DNA of 64,000 bases from contig CAJTRA010000015.1 of the NCBI GenBank assembly GCA_910578345.1, positions 1-64,000 of the forward strand, written 5' to 3'. The translations under genes were made by a program, and so were the position numbers. Source of the DNA: an uncultured Lachnospiraceae bacterium. Its GTDB lineage: Bacteria > Bacillota > Clostridia > Lachnospirales > Lachnospiraceae. Of this stretch, positions 8,230 through 17,138 are shown in pieces. Numbering within the stretch: position 1 is the first letter of the stretch; each line of letters opens with the position of its first letter. The notes under the pieces are model-generated. The model had not been told where the DNA came from, made no database searches, and worked only from the letters and a program-made list of their open reading frames with translations.

Positions 8230-9504
8230 TCATTTGCCTGCCTTTTTCACTATCTTGTAAAGCTCTTCCGCAGCCAGCCGCGCTTTCGCTACAATGTCGC
8301 CCTGTATCTGCGGGAAGCAGTAGTACTGCGCCCTGGTATCCCCAATGGAGATCACATCGCCGATCTCATACCAGTAGAAGTCCGAATACAGACTGTAGGA
8401 AGCCAATGGCTCCTGCGTATAGTCAAGCTTCCCACCACATCCCGTCAAATGGAATCCTTCTAAGGAATGAATAAGGGTTCCTTCTCCCACCTGATAGAGA
8501 CAATCTGTATTGACCATCATGTAGATCAGAACAGGCGCTTCCAGCCTGTAAGTTCCTTCTTCCAGTTCCTGTCTGACACATTCCCTCTCCCACCGATACC
8601 AATCGGGAATATGGGTAAATGCCGGCGTTTCTTCGTTCACGGACTGTAGGTATCCATATTCTGTCAGCTCATAAGCCCTGCCGCAATGCCGGCATTTGAT
8701 CCGGATCCCCTGTCCCTGCATCTGTCCCTCCATCCTGCAATGAGGACACTTATACAACATTCTGTGTAATCCGTCCGCCCGGAACGCTTCTTTTACCATG
8801 ATCCGGTTCTCCTGCTGCCAGCGGAAGTGATCGTAAGTAAATTTCTCCTGTAGGAGCGCATTTAGCTCCTGTGCCGACATCCGTGTGATCTCTTCCCCTG
8901 AAAGCAGATATTCCACCTTTGCCGACACACGGACTTTCCTTCGCTGCAGATCGTTGTACAGCGGATCCCTTGCAAAGGCGCCGTCAGTGCGGATCATAAT
9001 CACCGGAACCCTGAGCAGTTTCAGACATTTCCCCAGACTCTCCGGCAGAGGCGTCTGTGTCCCGTCGAAGCTGTAACTCGCCTCCGGAAACATCAGGATT
9101 GAACTTTTCAGTTCCCGGACCGCATAGACCATATCCCGCACAAGCGTCACATCCATCATAAATTTCCTGGTCGGAATGCAGCCGATCCATCTCAACAGGC
9201 GCCGTTTGCCCACAAATCCATCGGCGGTACAGATCACATGATACGGCCTGGTGACCAAAAGTCTTGCCGCAATCTTTAGATCGATGAAGCTGGAATGGTT
9301 CATCAGCACAAGGCATGGTTCCTCCCTCCCCAGCTTCTCAAGTCCGATCGTCTCATAAGTAAACCTAGTCCTCCACAGATCCAGAAGCGACAGTACAAGG
9401 AGCAGGATCCTGAACACCATTCTCTGCCGGATCGGTTTCTCGTGGAGTGGCGCCGGAAGCGCCAGTACCTCCTCATATGCCATCTTTGCGGACTTTATCT
9501 TCAC
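8230..9504 (-). CDS. PlsC-like acyltransferase with C-terminal zinc ribbon
   Basis: About 424 residues. The N-terminal half carries lysophospholipid acyltransferase motifs: NHSSFID (the HX4D catalytic box, His near residue 70), and FPEASYSFDGTQTPLPESLG as the acyl-acceptor region. A hydrophobic stretch near residues 30-43 probably anchors it to the membrane. After the catalytic domain comes a four-cysteine ribbon, CPHCRMEGQ...KCRHCGRAYEL, and a beta-rich C-terminal domain that ordinary PlsC proteins (about 240 residues) lack. I prefer a GTG start at 9504, 7 nt after a GGGGG run; a TTG two codons earlier is too close to it. The substrate is not evident. Confidence 0.82.
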   Translation of the reverse strand: MKIKSAKMAYEEVLALPAPLHEKPIRQRMVFRILLLVLSLLDLWRTRFTYETIGLEKLGREEPCLVLMNHSSFIDLKIAARLLVTRPYHVICTADGFVGKRRLLRWIGCIPTRKFMMDVTLVRDMVYAVRELKSSILMFPEASYSFDGTQTPLPESLGKCLKLLRVPVIMIRTDGAFARDPLYNDLQRRKVRVSAKVEYLLSGEEITRMSAQELNALLQEKFTYDHFRWQQENRIMVKEAFRADGLHRMLYKCPHCRMEGQMQGQGIRIKCRHCGRAYELTEYGYLQSVNEETPAFTHIPDWYRWERECVRQELEEGTYRLEAPVLIYMMVNTDCLYQVGEGTLIHSLEGFHLTGCGGKLDYTQEPLASYSLYSDFYWYEIGDVISIGDTRAQYYCFPQIQGDIVAKARLAAEELYKIVKKAGK

Positions 9505-9562
9505 GTACAATCCCCCATCCTGCCGTACTATACCCTTATCGTTTGGCCGCCGGCATGTCGCC

Positions 9563-10438
9563 TCAAACGCCTCTCTTTGCCATCAACAGAGTAATCTCCT
9601 GCTCATTGATGCCGACCATAGCCTCTCCCAGATCTTCAGAAAGCGCCGCGATCAGTCTGCTGTCCTGATAGTTCGTCACCGCCTGCACAATAGCCGCCGC
9701 CCTTTTCTTCGGATTGCCGGACTTGAAGATGCCAGACCCTACGAATACGCCTTCCGCTCCAAGCTGCATCATCAGCGCCGCATCTGCAGGCGTCGCCACC
9801 CCGCCTGCCGCAAAATTCGCTACCGGCAGTCTCCCGTTTTCGTGCACATAGGCAATCAGCTCATACGCAACTGCGAGCCTCCTGGCCTCCTCGAACAACT
9901 CGTCCTCCCGCATGGAAGCGATCTTACTGATCTGGCTGTTCATCTCCCGCATATGGCGCACCGCCTGTACGATATCCCCGGTTCCCGCCTCTCCCTTCGT
10001 GCGGATCATAAAAGCACCCTCATTGATCCTCCGCAATGCCTCTCCCAGGTCTTTCGCCCCGCACACAAAGGGCGCCTGAAACTGTCTCTTATTGATATGG
10101 CAGACATCATCCGCCGGCGATAACGCTTCGCTTTCATCGATACAATCAATGCCTATTGCGTCCAGAATCTGTGCCTCCACGAAATGGCCAATCCGGCACT
10201 TTGCCATCACCGGAATAGAAACTGCCTCTTGGATTCCCTTGATCATCTTCGGATCGCTCATTCTGGACACGCCGCCCGCAGCACGGATATCCGCCGGAAT
10301 CCGCTCCAGTGCCATAACTGCACAGGCTCCGGCCTCTTCCGCGATCTTAGCCTGCTGTGGTGTAGTCACGTCCATGATGACGCCGCCTTTCAGCATCTGC
10401 GCCAGCCTCTTGTTTAATACATCTCTTTCTTCTTTCAT
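9563..10438 (-). CDS. pdxS: Pyridoxal 5'-phosphate synthase, lyase subunit PdxS
   Basis: PdxS condenses ribose 5-phosphate, glyceraldehyde 3-phosphate and ammonia into pyridoxal phosphate. The 291-residue protein is full length and highly conserved. It contains GGVIMDVTTPQQA (Asp23), the Schiff-base Lys80 in PVMAKCRIGHFVEAQ and the second catalytic Lys148 in IRTKGEAGTGD, and the glycine-rich phosphate loop NFAAGGVATPADAALMMQLG. The chosen ATG at 10438 has GGAG 6 nt upstream. The glutaminase partner PdxT, normally the next gene, is not encoded on either side: the neighbours are an acyltransferase and TcdA. Confidence 0.97.
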   Translation of the reverse strand: MKEERDVLNKRLAQMLKGGVIMDVTTPQQAKIAEEAGACAVMALERIPADIRAAGGVSRMSDPKMIKGIQEAVSIPVMAKCRIGHFVEAQILDAIGIDCIDESEALSPADDVCHINKRQFQAPFVCGAKDLGEALRRINEGAFMIRTKGEAGTGDIVQAVRHMREMNSQISKIASMREDELFEEARRLAVAYELIAYVHENGRLPVANFAAGGVATPADAALMMQLGAEGVFVGSGIFKSGNPKKRAAAIVQAVTNYQDSRLIAALSEDLGEAMVGINEQEITLLMAKRGV

Positions 10439-10621
10439 ACCATACTCCATTCTGAGGCAGTATTACTTTTGGCCTCTGCTCTTTTTGTCCGCTTCTTTCG
10501 TGCACTCATCTTCTTTCGAGCTCTCGATCCTGCTGCGTCGTACAACATTGCACTTATCATAGCACAGTATGGTATTTTCAAAATATCCAGTTCTTTGTTT
10601 TATAATAATGCCAGTTTTATC

Positions 10622-11464
10622 TTACTGCCATCCTGTTTCAGTACACAGACAGCCGGAGGCGTCCTCTTTCTTCTCCCTGTCAGAAGCCGCCAGATCCTTC
10701 ACCACTTCTCCTGCCAGGATCAGTCCCGCCACCGCCGGGACAAAGGCTGTACTGCCAGGAACCGTTCTTCTTACTGCACCGGGTTCCTCATCCTGCGGCA
10801 GACGCTCCGGCTGGTTCTCCTGCAGCGGTGTCTGCACCGATCGTTCCTGCAGGATCTGCGCTTCTTCCCAGCGTGGCGCCAAAGGCATCTCCTCCGAATA
10901 CACCACTTTCAAATGTTCCACATTTCTCTTACGAAGCTCCCTGCGCATTACCTTCGCAAGCGGACAGACTTTCGTCTCATAGAGGTCTGCTGCCCGGAAC
11001 GCGCTCGCATCCAGCTTATTGCCGGCTCCCATGCTGCTAATCACTGGCACCCTGTGTTCTTTCGCCCGAAGAATCAGCTCGATCTTCGCTGTCACAGTGT
11101 CCACCGCGTCCACCACATAATCATACGCCGCAAAGGGAAACTGCTCTGCATTCTCCGGCAGGAAAAAGCATCGGTATACGCGCACTGCAGCCTCTGGATT
11201 GATCTCCAGAATCCTCTCCCTCATTACATCTGCTTTATACCGTCCTATCGTTCTGTGGGTCGCAATAATCTGACGGTTTAAATTCGTCAGGCACACCTTA
11301 TCATGATCGATCAGGTCAAGCGCTCCTACCCCGCTGCGTGCCAGCGCTTCACATACATGACCCCCAACGCCTCCGATCCCGAACACTGCCACTCTGGCAT
11401 GGGCCAGCCGCTCCATCGCCTCACGGCCTAACAGAATCTGTGTCCTCGCAAATTGTTGCTCCAT
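10622..11464 (-). CDS. tcdA: tRNA threonylcarbamoyladenosine dehydratase (TcdA/CsdL)
   Basis: An E1-like ATP-dependent enzyme that cyclises t6A37 in tRNA to ct6A. About 280 residues. The nucleotide-binding loop GIGGVGGHVCEALARSG and the acidic DLIDHDKVCLTNLNRQI are typical of the ThiF/MoeB fold. Downstream, DAVDTVTAKIELILRA, SSMGAGNKLDASAF and VVYSEEMPLAPR distinguish the TcdA branch from ThiF and MoeB. The CxxC zinc motifs of MoeB are absent. The ATG at 11464 follows GAGAGGGATAGA. It is divergent from the flavodiiron gene, with about 120 bp between their starts. Confidence 0.92.
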   Translation of the reverse strand: MEQQFARTQILLGREAMERLAHARVAVFGIGGVGGHVCEALARSGVGALDLIDHDKVCLTNLNRQIIATHRTIGRYKADVMRERILEINPEAAVRVYRCFFLPENAEQFPFAAYDYVVDAVDTVTAKIELILRAKEHRVPVISSMGAGNKLDASAFRAADLYETKVCPLAKVMRRELRKRNVEHLKVVYSEEMPLAPRWEEAQILQERSVQTPLQENQPERLPQDEEPGAVRRTVPGSTAFVPAVAGLILAGEVVKDLAASDREKKEDASGCLCTETGWQ

Positions 11465-11583
11465 TCTATCCCTCTCTTCGCATAATAAGTTTGTAAGCAA
11501 GAAAAACATTGATTTTTCCACCATATCGCCTATAATAAGAACAGCACATTAAGAAATGATTCTATCATAAAGGAGTTTGATCA

Positions 11584-12738
11584 ATGGAAATCACAAAGGA
11601 CATTCAATACGCAGGCGTAAATGACTACAAGATCGATCTTTTCGAGGGACAGTACAAAGTAGAGAATGGTATGGCATACAATTCCTACGTCATTCTGGAT
11701 GAGAAGACCGCTGTCATGGATACGGTAGACACGAATTTTCTCGATGAATGGATGCAGAATCTAAGGCAGATCCTGCAAGACCGCACCCCGGACTATCTGG
11801 TAGTCCAGCATATGGAGCCTGATCATTCCGCTAATATCGGCGCTTTTCTGGAAACCTACCCGGATGCTGTCATCGTATCCTCCGCACCGGCTTTCAATAT
11901 GATGAAACAATTCTTCGGCACAGACTATGCCGACAGACGGCTGATCGTCAAAGAAGGCAACACACTTTCTCTTGGCAGCCATACTCTGCAGTTCATCGGC
12001 GCCCCGATGGTACACTGGCCGGAAGTGATCGTCACTTATGACCGTCATGATAAAGTACTCTTCTCCGCAGACGGATTCGGCAAATTCGGCGCACTGGACG
12101 CCGAGGAAGACTGGGCATGTGAAGCCCGCCGCTATTATTTCGGCATCGTAGGCAAATTCGGCATGCAGGTGCAGAACCTGTTGAAGAAAGCTTCCGCTCT
12201 GGATATTCAGGCGATCTGTCCTCTGCACGGCCCTGTTTTAACAGAAAATCTCGGTTATTACATAAATCTGTACCAGACCTGGTCCTCTTACGGCGTAGAA
12301 TCAGAAGGCATTATGATCGCCTACACTTCTGTTTACGGCAACACGAAAGCCGCTGTTGAACTGCTGGCAAAGAAGCTGACCGAAAAGGGCTGCCCGAAAG
12401 TCGTCGTAGCAGATCTTGCCCGCGAGGATATGGCCGAATGCATGGAAGACGCTTTCCGCTATGGCAAACTGGTTCTCGCGACCACCACGTATAATACAGA
12501 GATGTTTCCTTTCATGCGGGAATTTATCAACGAACTGATCGGACACAACTACCAGAACCGTACCGTCGCCCTGATGGAAAACGGCTCCTGGGCTCCTCTC
12601 GCTGCCAAGGCTATGCGCACGAAACTGGAATCCTGCAAGGATCTCACTTTCGCAGAGCATACCGTATCGATCCGCTCTGCACTCAATGAGGACAGCATCG
12701 CACAGATCGAGGCGCTGGCAGAAGAACTCTGCAGCTGA
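11584..12738 (+). CDS. Flavodiiron protein (FprA-family A-type flavoprotein)
   Basis: A 384-residue cytoplasmic enzyme that reduces O2 to water or NO to N2O and so protects anaerobes. The N-terminal metallo-beta-lactamase-like domain has the diiron ligands His76, Glu78, Asp80 and His81 (QHMEPDHS), His144 (GAPMVHWPE), Asp163 (FSADGFG) and His215 (CPLHGPV). The C-terminal flavodoxin domain from about residue 245 binds FMN (AYTSVYGNTKAAVE, then TTTYNTEMFP). There is no rubredoxin or NADH reductase domain, so it needs an external electron donor. AAGGAG lies 9 nt before the ATG. Confidence 0.95.
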   Translation: MEITKDIQYAGVNDYKIDLFEGQYKVENGMAYNSYVILDEKTAVMDTVDTNFLDEWMQNLRQILQDRTPDYLVVQHMEPDHSANIGAFLETYPDAVIVSSAPAFNMMKQFFGTDYADRRLIVKEGNTLSLGSHTLQFIGAPMVHWPEVIVTYDRHDKVLFSADGFGKFGALDAEEDWACEARRYYFGIVGKFGMQVQNLLKKASALDIQAICPLHGPVLTENLGYYINLYQTWSSYGVESEGIMIAYTSVYGNTKAAVELLAKKLTEKGCPKVVVADLAREDMAECMEDAFRYGKLVLATTTYNTEMFPFMREFINELIGHNYQNRTVALMENGSWAPLAAKAMRTKLESCKDLTFAEHTVSIRSALNEDSIAQIEALAEELCS

Positions 12739-12775
12739 CAGCATCTTATCAACTTATCAGGAATCTATATCTTAA

Positions 12776-12812
12776 CCGCAGGAAACCGCCTGTTCCCGGT
12801 GTTTTCCTGCGG
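12776..12812. other. Intergenic hairpin between convergent genes
   Basis: CCGCAGGAAAC (12776-12786) can pair with GTTTTCCTGCGG (12801-12812), giving about 10 bp with one bulge. It lies between the convergent flavodiiron and HAD genes. No T-run follows on either strand, so it is at most a weak or factor-assisted terminator. Confidence 0.45.
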
Positions 12813-12848
12813 CTAAGATCATTGTTCCCGGCTTCCGTCTTCTGACGC

Positions 12849-13454
12849 CTACGCGTCAACTCCCAGCTTCTTAAGCTCTTCAACCGCCTGTTCCCGATTC
12901 AGGAAATGGATCGTGTGAATGCCAAACTTCTCGGCGCCGACCAGATTTGCTGCCGTATCATCCATAAAGACACATTCCTCCGGCACCAGCCCATAGCGGT
13001 CGATCAACAGCTGGTAGATCTCCGGCATCGGCTTGATGACCTTATCCTGATAGGACAAGATTCCCCCGTCCATATGCGGAATAAAATCCAGCGCATGAGC
13101 GCAATCCGTCTCCGCCGCCTCAGAGAAATTCGACAGATACAGTACGCGGTAACCCTTCTGTTTCAGCTCATGAATCCAGGGAATCGAGTAATCAAGCCGC
13201 TTGATCATGGTATTCACATTCTGAAGGACTCTGCGGATATCCTGCTCAATCTCCGGATCGGAATCCACAAGCGCCTGCACGATCGCTTCCTTCATCATAA
13301 CGCCCCTGTCGAACTCATTCCATACCTGATTCTTTACCGTCGCCTTTGCAAGCCGTTCTACCATCTCCTCGTCATATCCAAATCTCTCGAAATGTTCTTT
13401 CCAGGTAAAACCGGCAAGTACATTTCCTATATCGAATATCAGCGTCGTAATCAT
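12849..13454 (-). CDS. HAD-superfamily (subclass IA) phosphatase
   Basis: About 201 residues. HAD motif I is IFDIGNVLAGF, where the second acidic position of the usual DxD is Asn rather than Asp; this is common in the YihX/epoxide-hydrolase-like branch. Motif II is LYLSNFSEA, motif III includes Lys of DKVIKPMPEIYQLL, and motif IV is FMDDTAANLVGA. The cap domain lies at about 15-85. Relatives hydrolyse small sugar phosphates or flavin mononucleotide; the substrate is not clear. The ATG at 13454 has GGAGGGTAAA immediately upstream. Confidence 0.88.
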   Translation of the reverse strand: MITTLIFDIGNVLAGFTWKEHFERFGYDEEMVERLAKATVKNQVWNEFDRGVMMKEAIVQALVDSDPEIEQDIRRVLQNVNTMIKRLDYSIPWIHELKQKGYRVLYLSNFSEAAETDCAHALDFIPHMDGGILSYQDKVIKPMPEIYQLLIDRYGLVPEECVFMDDTAANLVGAEKFGIHTIHFLNREQAVEELKKLGVDA

Positions 13455-13634
13455 TTTACCCTCCATTCCGAAGCTCGTTTTGCTGAATCTGCCGTCAGAT
13501 CGAGCCGAATCTGCTCTGTGATCACCAGCATCCTGACACTCCGGCATAAATTTAAATTACGCATCAGCGCATTTTTCTCTTTGTCTGACTTCATAACCCC
13601 AGATACATTGACAGCCCAGGACTGCTTATGCCGT

Positions 13635-14522
13635 TCATAGTAGATCCAGCATATTCTTTGCCGCCACGGACAGCGGATTCCTCGGATTTGTCACCACACA
13701 GAAATGCCTGCCCGGAATGATCCGGTTAAACCGCAGTTCAAATAACCGGCCATCCTCCAGATACTGCCTGGCAAAGTCTCTGACGACGCATCCCACGCCC
13801 AGATTGCGCAACGCAAACTGTACGATCATGTCGCTGGTCGCCAGCTCAAATTCCGGCCGGATCATCACCTGATTGCTCTGGAGAAAAGAATCTATGTAGC
13901 TCCCAGTGCTGGTAATCCCTTCCAGGCAGATGATCGGCATCTTCTCTAACTCCTGCAGATCCAGCATGCGGTTCTTATACTGGATGAACTTACGGCCCGC
14001 CACAAAGACGTCCTCAATCTCCCGCACGACCACTGCCTCCAGCGTTCCTCTCTCTTCAAAGGGTGTGCTGACCACGCCAAAATCGATCTTTCCCTTCTCC
14101 AGATTCGCCAATGTCTCCGGCGTCGGCGCATTGCTGACTACCACCTTAATTCCTGGATATTTCTCATGAAACTGCTCCAGATAAGGGAGCAGATAGAACT
14201 GCAGTGTCATATCGCTTGCGCCAATATGGATCTCCCCCAGCTCCAGATTCATCATCTGCTCCAGTTTCCGCTCCCCTAACAGGATCTGTTCATATCCTCT
14301 CGCCACATATCCGTACAGCAGCTCGCCTTCCGCCGTCAGATGTACCCCTTTGGACGCTCTCGCAAAAAGCCTCACCCCAAGCGCCGTCTCCAACTGCTTC
14401 ACAGACTGACTGACTGCAGGCTGCGAGATGTTTAACTCCCCCGCCGCTACAGTCAGACTGCCTGCCCTGGCCACATGATAGAACACTTTATAGTATTCCA
14501 GGTTGTTCACCGCTTTGCCCAT
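13635..14522 (-). CDS. LysR family transcriptional regulator
   Basis: 295 residues. The N-terminal winged helix-turn-helix spans about residues 7-65 (LEYYKVFYHVARAGSLTVAA, ISQPAVSQSVKQLETALG, LFARASKGVHLTAEG). The periplasmic-binding-like effector domain follows from about residue 95. The start lies 4 nt after the stop of the SDR gene, so the two are probably cotranscribed, which is atypical because LysR genes are more often divergent from their target. No clear SD sequence precedes this ATG, so translation may be coupled to the upstream gene; GTG at codon 5 is an alternative. Confidence 0.9.
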   Translation of the reverse strand: MGKAVNNLEYYKVFYHVARAGSLTVAAGELNISQPAVSQSVKQLETALGVRLFARASKGVHLTAEGELLYGYVARGYEQILLGERKLEQMMNLELGEIHIGASDMTLQFYLLPYLEQFHEKYPGIKVVVSNAPTPETLANLEKGKIDFGVVSTPFEERGTLEAVVVREIEDVFVAGRKFIQYKNRMLDLQELEKMPIICLEGITSTGSYIDSFLQSNQVMIRPEFELATSDMIVQFALRNLGVGCVVRDFARQYLEDGRLFELRFNRIIPGRHFCVVTNPRNPLSVAAKNMLDLL

Positions 14523-14526
14523 CTTA

Positions 14527-15273
14527 TCAGCTTCTGGCCAATCCGTCTACATGCAGTACCTCGCCGCTGATATAGGATGCCCGGTCTGACGCCAGGAATA
14601 CGAAAGCGTTCGCAATATCCTCCGGCTGTCCCATACGCCGCAGCGGAATCTGCGCGATCATCGGCTCGATCACTTCTTTCGGCACCGAACGCATCATATC
14701 CGTGTAGGTAATCCCCGGTGCGACGGCATTGACTCTCACACCCTTCGGTCCCAGCTCTCTCGCCAGGGAGAGCGTAAACCCATTGACGGCAAACTTAGAA
14801 GTCGGATAGGCGATTCCTGCCGGCTGGCCATACTGGCTTACCATGGAAGAAGTGTTGAGAATCACGCCGCTTCCCGCTGCAACCATGTGCTCACTGGCCG
14901 CTTTAGAACAGTTAAACACTCCCTTCACGTTCAGATCCATGACCTTCTCAAATTTCTCTTCCGTATAATCTGCAAAAGGAGTGCTCTCGGAAACGCCCGC
15001 ATTGTTGACCAGAATATCAATCCGGCCATATTTCTCCGCCACCGCGTCAAACGCCGCTTTCACCGCACTGTAATCAGACAGATCCGGCCAGATGCCTTCC
15101 ACCACCGCATCCTTATAGGTTTCCGTAAGCTTCTCAAGCGCGGCGTCCGCTGTTTCCTGACGGCTGGCACAGAGTACAACCTTGGCCCCCTCCTTGAGAA
15201 AAGCTTCCACAGTCGCAAATCCGATTCCTCTGCTTCCTCCTGTCACGATCGCGATCTTATTCTCCAGTAACAT
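14527..15273 (-). CDS. Short-chain dehydrogenase/reductase (FabG-like)
   Basis: A 248-residue classical SDR. It has the NAD(P) loop TGGSRGIGFATVEAF (from about residue 11), NNAG near 90, the catalytic serine in ILNTSSMVSQYG, and the catalytic YPTSK (Tyr near 157, Lys near 161). Members reduce keto groups of fatty acyl-ACP, sugars or steroids. No other fatty-acid synthesis gene is nearby, so a role as FabG is not established; a sugar or steroid oxidoreductase is equally possible. AAAGGAGGAAGAAATT precedes the ATG. It is followed directly by a LysR gene. Confidence 0.9.
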   Translation of the reverse strand: MLLENKIAIVTGGSRGIGFATVEAFLKEGAKVVLCASRQETADAALEKLTETYKDAVVEGIWPDLSDYSAVKAAFDAVAEKYGRIDILVNNAGVSESTPFADYTEEKFEKVMDLNVKGVFNCSKAASEHMVAAGSGVILNTSSMVSQYGQPAGIAYPTSKFAVNGFTLSLARELGPKGVRVNAVAPGITYTDMMRSVPKEVIEPMIAQIPLRRMGQPEDIANAFVFLASDRASYISGEVLHVDGLARS

Positions 15274-15369
15274 AATTTCTTCCTCCTTTATGTCTGTCTT
15301 TGCCTTAGTATATCATAAATTCTTATTTACAACACGTATTTTCTTCCCCATTCTCTGGACAGCAGTAAC

Positions 15370-15536
15370 AGTTAAGCCATGACACAGCGTCTGACATGAT
15401 ATGCTTCTTCTAAGGACCGTTGGAAAACGCCGGTACTTAATGAGATTTTTCACGAATTTAGTACTGCAGCGTTTGGAACCGAGCAAGAGCGCGTCCGCAG
15501 GAGAAGCATATCATGCCAGACGCGTCCGGCTTAACT
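15370..15536. repeat. 165-nt long imperfect palindrome (intergenic hairpin element)
   Basis: The outer arms AGTTAAGCC (15370-15378) and GGCTTAACT (15528-15536) are perfect complements. Inside them a 22-nt arm at 15387-15408 pairs with 15502-15523 with a single mismatch. Further in, GTACTTAA (15433-15440) nearly matches TTTAGTAC (15457-15464), and AAACGC (15425-15430) pairs with GCGTTT (15468-15473). The whole can fold as one long interrupted hairpin. It lies in the 385-bp gap between the SDR gene and purA and contains no credible reading frame. It resembles a miniature inverted-repeat element or a structured RNA; the strand is unknown. Confidence 0.75.
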
Positions 15537-15585
15537 AAATAACATTGGTTCAGCCTTCGGCTTCACTGTTCCGAACAGCAGACAA

Positions 15586-15640
15586 AGGCTGCCGCACACA
15601 TGATCATTTTATGACCACTTGTGCGGCAGCCTGTTCTGTT
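15586..15640 (-). terminator. Terminator hairpin after purA
   Basis: AGGCTGCCGCACA (15586-15598) pairs with TTGTGCGGCAGCCT (15619-15632), a 13-bp stem with a mostly unpaired 20-nt loop. It begins 19 bp beyond the purA stop. The T-content after the stem on the minus strand is moderate, so termination efficiency is uncertain, but the position and stem strength fit. Confidence 0.7.
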
Positions 15641-15658
15641 ATTTTATATAACCCTGTA

Positions 15659-16954
15659 TCAGTTCCTCTTAAGCGGACTCTCCCTGTAAATAATATCCCC
15701 TCTGCCCGGCCCATTGGATACCATGGTGATCGGATAACCGATCTGCTCTTCGATAAATGCAATATAACTGCGGCAGTTTTCCGGCAGATCCTCGTACCTT
15801 TTCACCCCTCTGATATCGCATTTCCAGCCAGGCATCTTTCTTAAGACCGGCTTAGCCTTCTCAAGCTTACAGGTCACCGGGAAATCTGTCGTCACTTCCC
15901 CGTCGATCTCATATCCCACGCATACCGGAATCTCATCCAGATACCCCAGCACATCCAGTACCGTAAAGGCCACATCTGTTGTGCCCTGCAGTCGGCAGCC
16001 ATATTTGGAGGCTACGCAGTCAAACCACCCCATACGTCTCGGTCTGCCTGTCGTTGCGCCGAACTCACCGCCATCTCCGCCGCGCCGGCGCAGCTCATCT
16101 GCCTCCTCCCCAAAGATCTCCGACACGAAAGCGCCTGCTCCCACTGCGGAAGAATATGCCTTGCAGACGGTGACAATCTCTTTGATCTCGTGCGGCGGAA
16201 GCCCCGCACCGATCGCGCCGAATGCCGCTAAGGTCGAGGAAGACGTTACCATAGGATAGATCCCGTGATCCGGATCTTTTAAGGTGCCGAGCTGTCCTTC
16301 TAACAGAATCGTCTTTCCTTCTTTCAGCGCCCTGTGCAGGTACGCAGAGACATCACACACATAAGGTGCGATCATTTCCCGGTAGCTATGCAGCGTCTCA
16401 AGCAGCTCTTCCGGCCTGATCACCGGCTTATGATAGAGGTGCTCTAAGACAACGTTCTTCATTTCACAGACGCGGTCCACTTTTTCCTGCAGAAGTTCTT
16501 CGTCAAACAACTCACTCACCTGGAAACCGATCTTCGCGTATTTATCCGAATAAAACGGTGCGATTCCTGATTTCGTTGATCCAAAGGATTTCCCGCCGAG
16601 TCTCTCCTCCTCATATTGGTCAAACAGAATATGGTAAGGCATGACCATCTGGCATCTGTCAGACACCAGGATCTTTGGCATCGGCACTTCTCTGTCGGTG
16701 ATCGACTTGATCTCGTTCATCAGAATCGGAATGTTCAATGCCACGCCATTGCCGATCACGCTTGTCGTATGTCCATAGAAGACGCCTGACGGTAATGTAT
16801 GGAGCGCAAACTTTCCATAATCATTCACGATCGTGTGTCCTGCATTGGCACCTCCCTGAAAACGCACGATGATATCCGCTTTCTCAGCCAGCATATCTGT
16901 GATCTTCCCCTTGCCTTCATCTCCCCAGTTGGCTCCTACCACTGCCTTAACCAT
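15659..16954 (-). CDS. purA: Adenylosuccinate synthase
   Basis: PurA condenses IMP and aspartate using GTP, the first committed step to AMP. The 431-residue protein starts at MVKAVVGANWGDEGKGK, the characteristic N-terminal GTP-binding motif. FQGGANAGHTI, LLEGQLGTLKDPDHG (the catalytic and IMP-binding segment), TTGRPRRMGW and GPGRGD near the C-terminus confirm the family. AAGGAGGAATTACA lies just before the ATG at 16954. A -10-like TATAAT at 17077-17082 (minus) would give a leader of about 116 nt. purB is encoded 34 kb away on the same strand. Confidence 0.97.
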   Translation of the reverse strand: MVKAVVGANWGDEGKGKITDMLAEKADIIVRFQGGANAGHTIVNDYGKFALHTLPSGVFYGHTTSVIGNGVALNIPILMNEIKSITDREVPMPKILVSDRCQMVMPYHILFDQYEEERLGGKSFGSTKSGIAPFYSDKYAKIGFQVSELFDEELLQEKVDRVCEMKNVVLEHLYHKPVIRPEELLETLHSYREMIAPYVCDVSAYLHRALKEGKTILLEGQLGTLKDPDHGIYPMVTSSSTLAAFGAIGAGLPPHEIKEIVTVCKAYSSAVGAGAFVSEIFGEEADELRRRGGDGGEFGATTGRPRRMGWFDCVASKYGCRLQGTTDVAFTVLDVLGYLDEIPVCVGYEIDGEVTTDFPVTCKLEKAKPVLRKMPGWKCDIRGVKRYEDLPENCRSYIAFIEEQIGYPITMVSNGPGRGDIIYRESPLKRN

Positions 16955-17138
16955 TGTAATTCCTCCTTTTATGATCAATCTGTCCAAAGGCATCCCGAAG
17001 CCATAACACAATAACCACGCGACCGTCAGATCGATGATTCCACGACGATCGATTCCAGGATGTCTGTTCCTTCCTGATTATATAGCATGGTCATTCATAA
17101 ATAAAATCAATATTTATTATATATATTATAATGTTCCC

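Noticed and set aside
12776..12812. Strong intrinsic terminator between convergent genes
   Set aside because: The hairpin is good, but neither strand has a T-run after it, so it is listed only as a hairpin.
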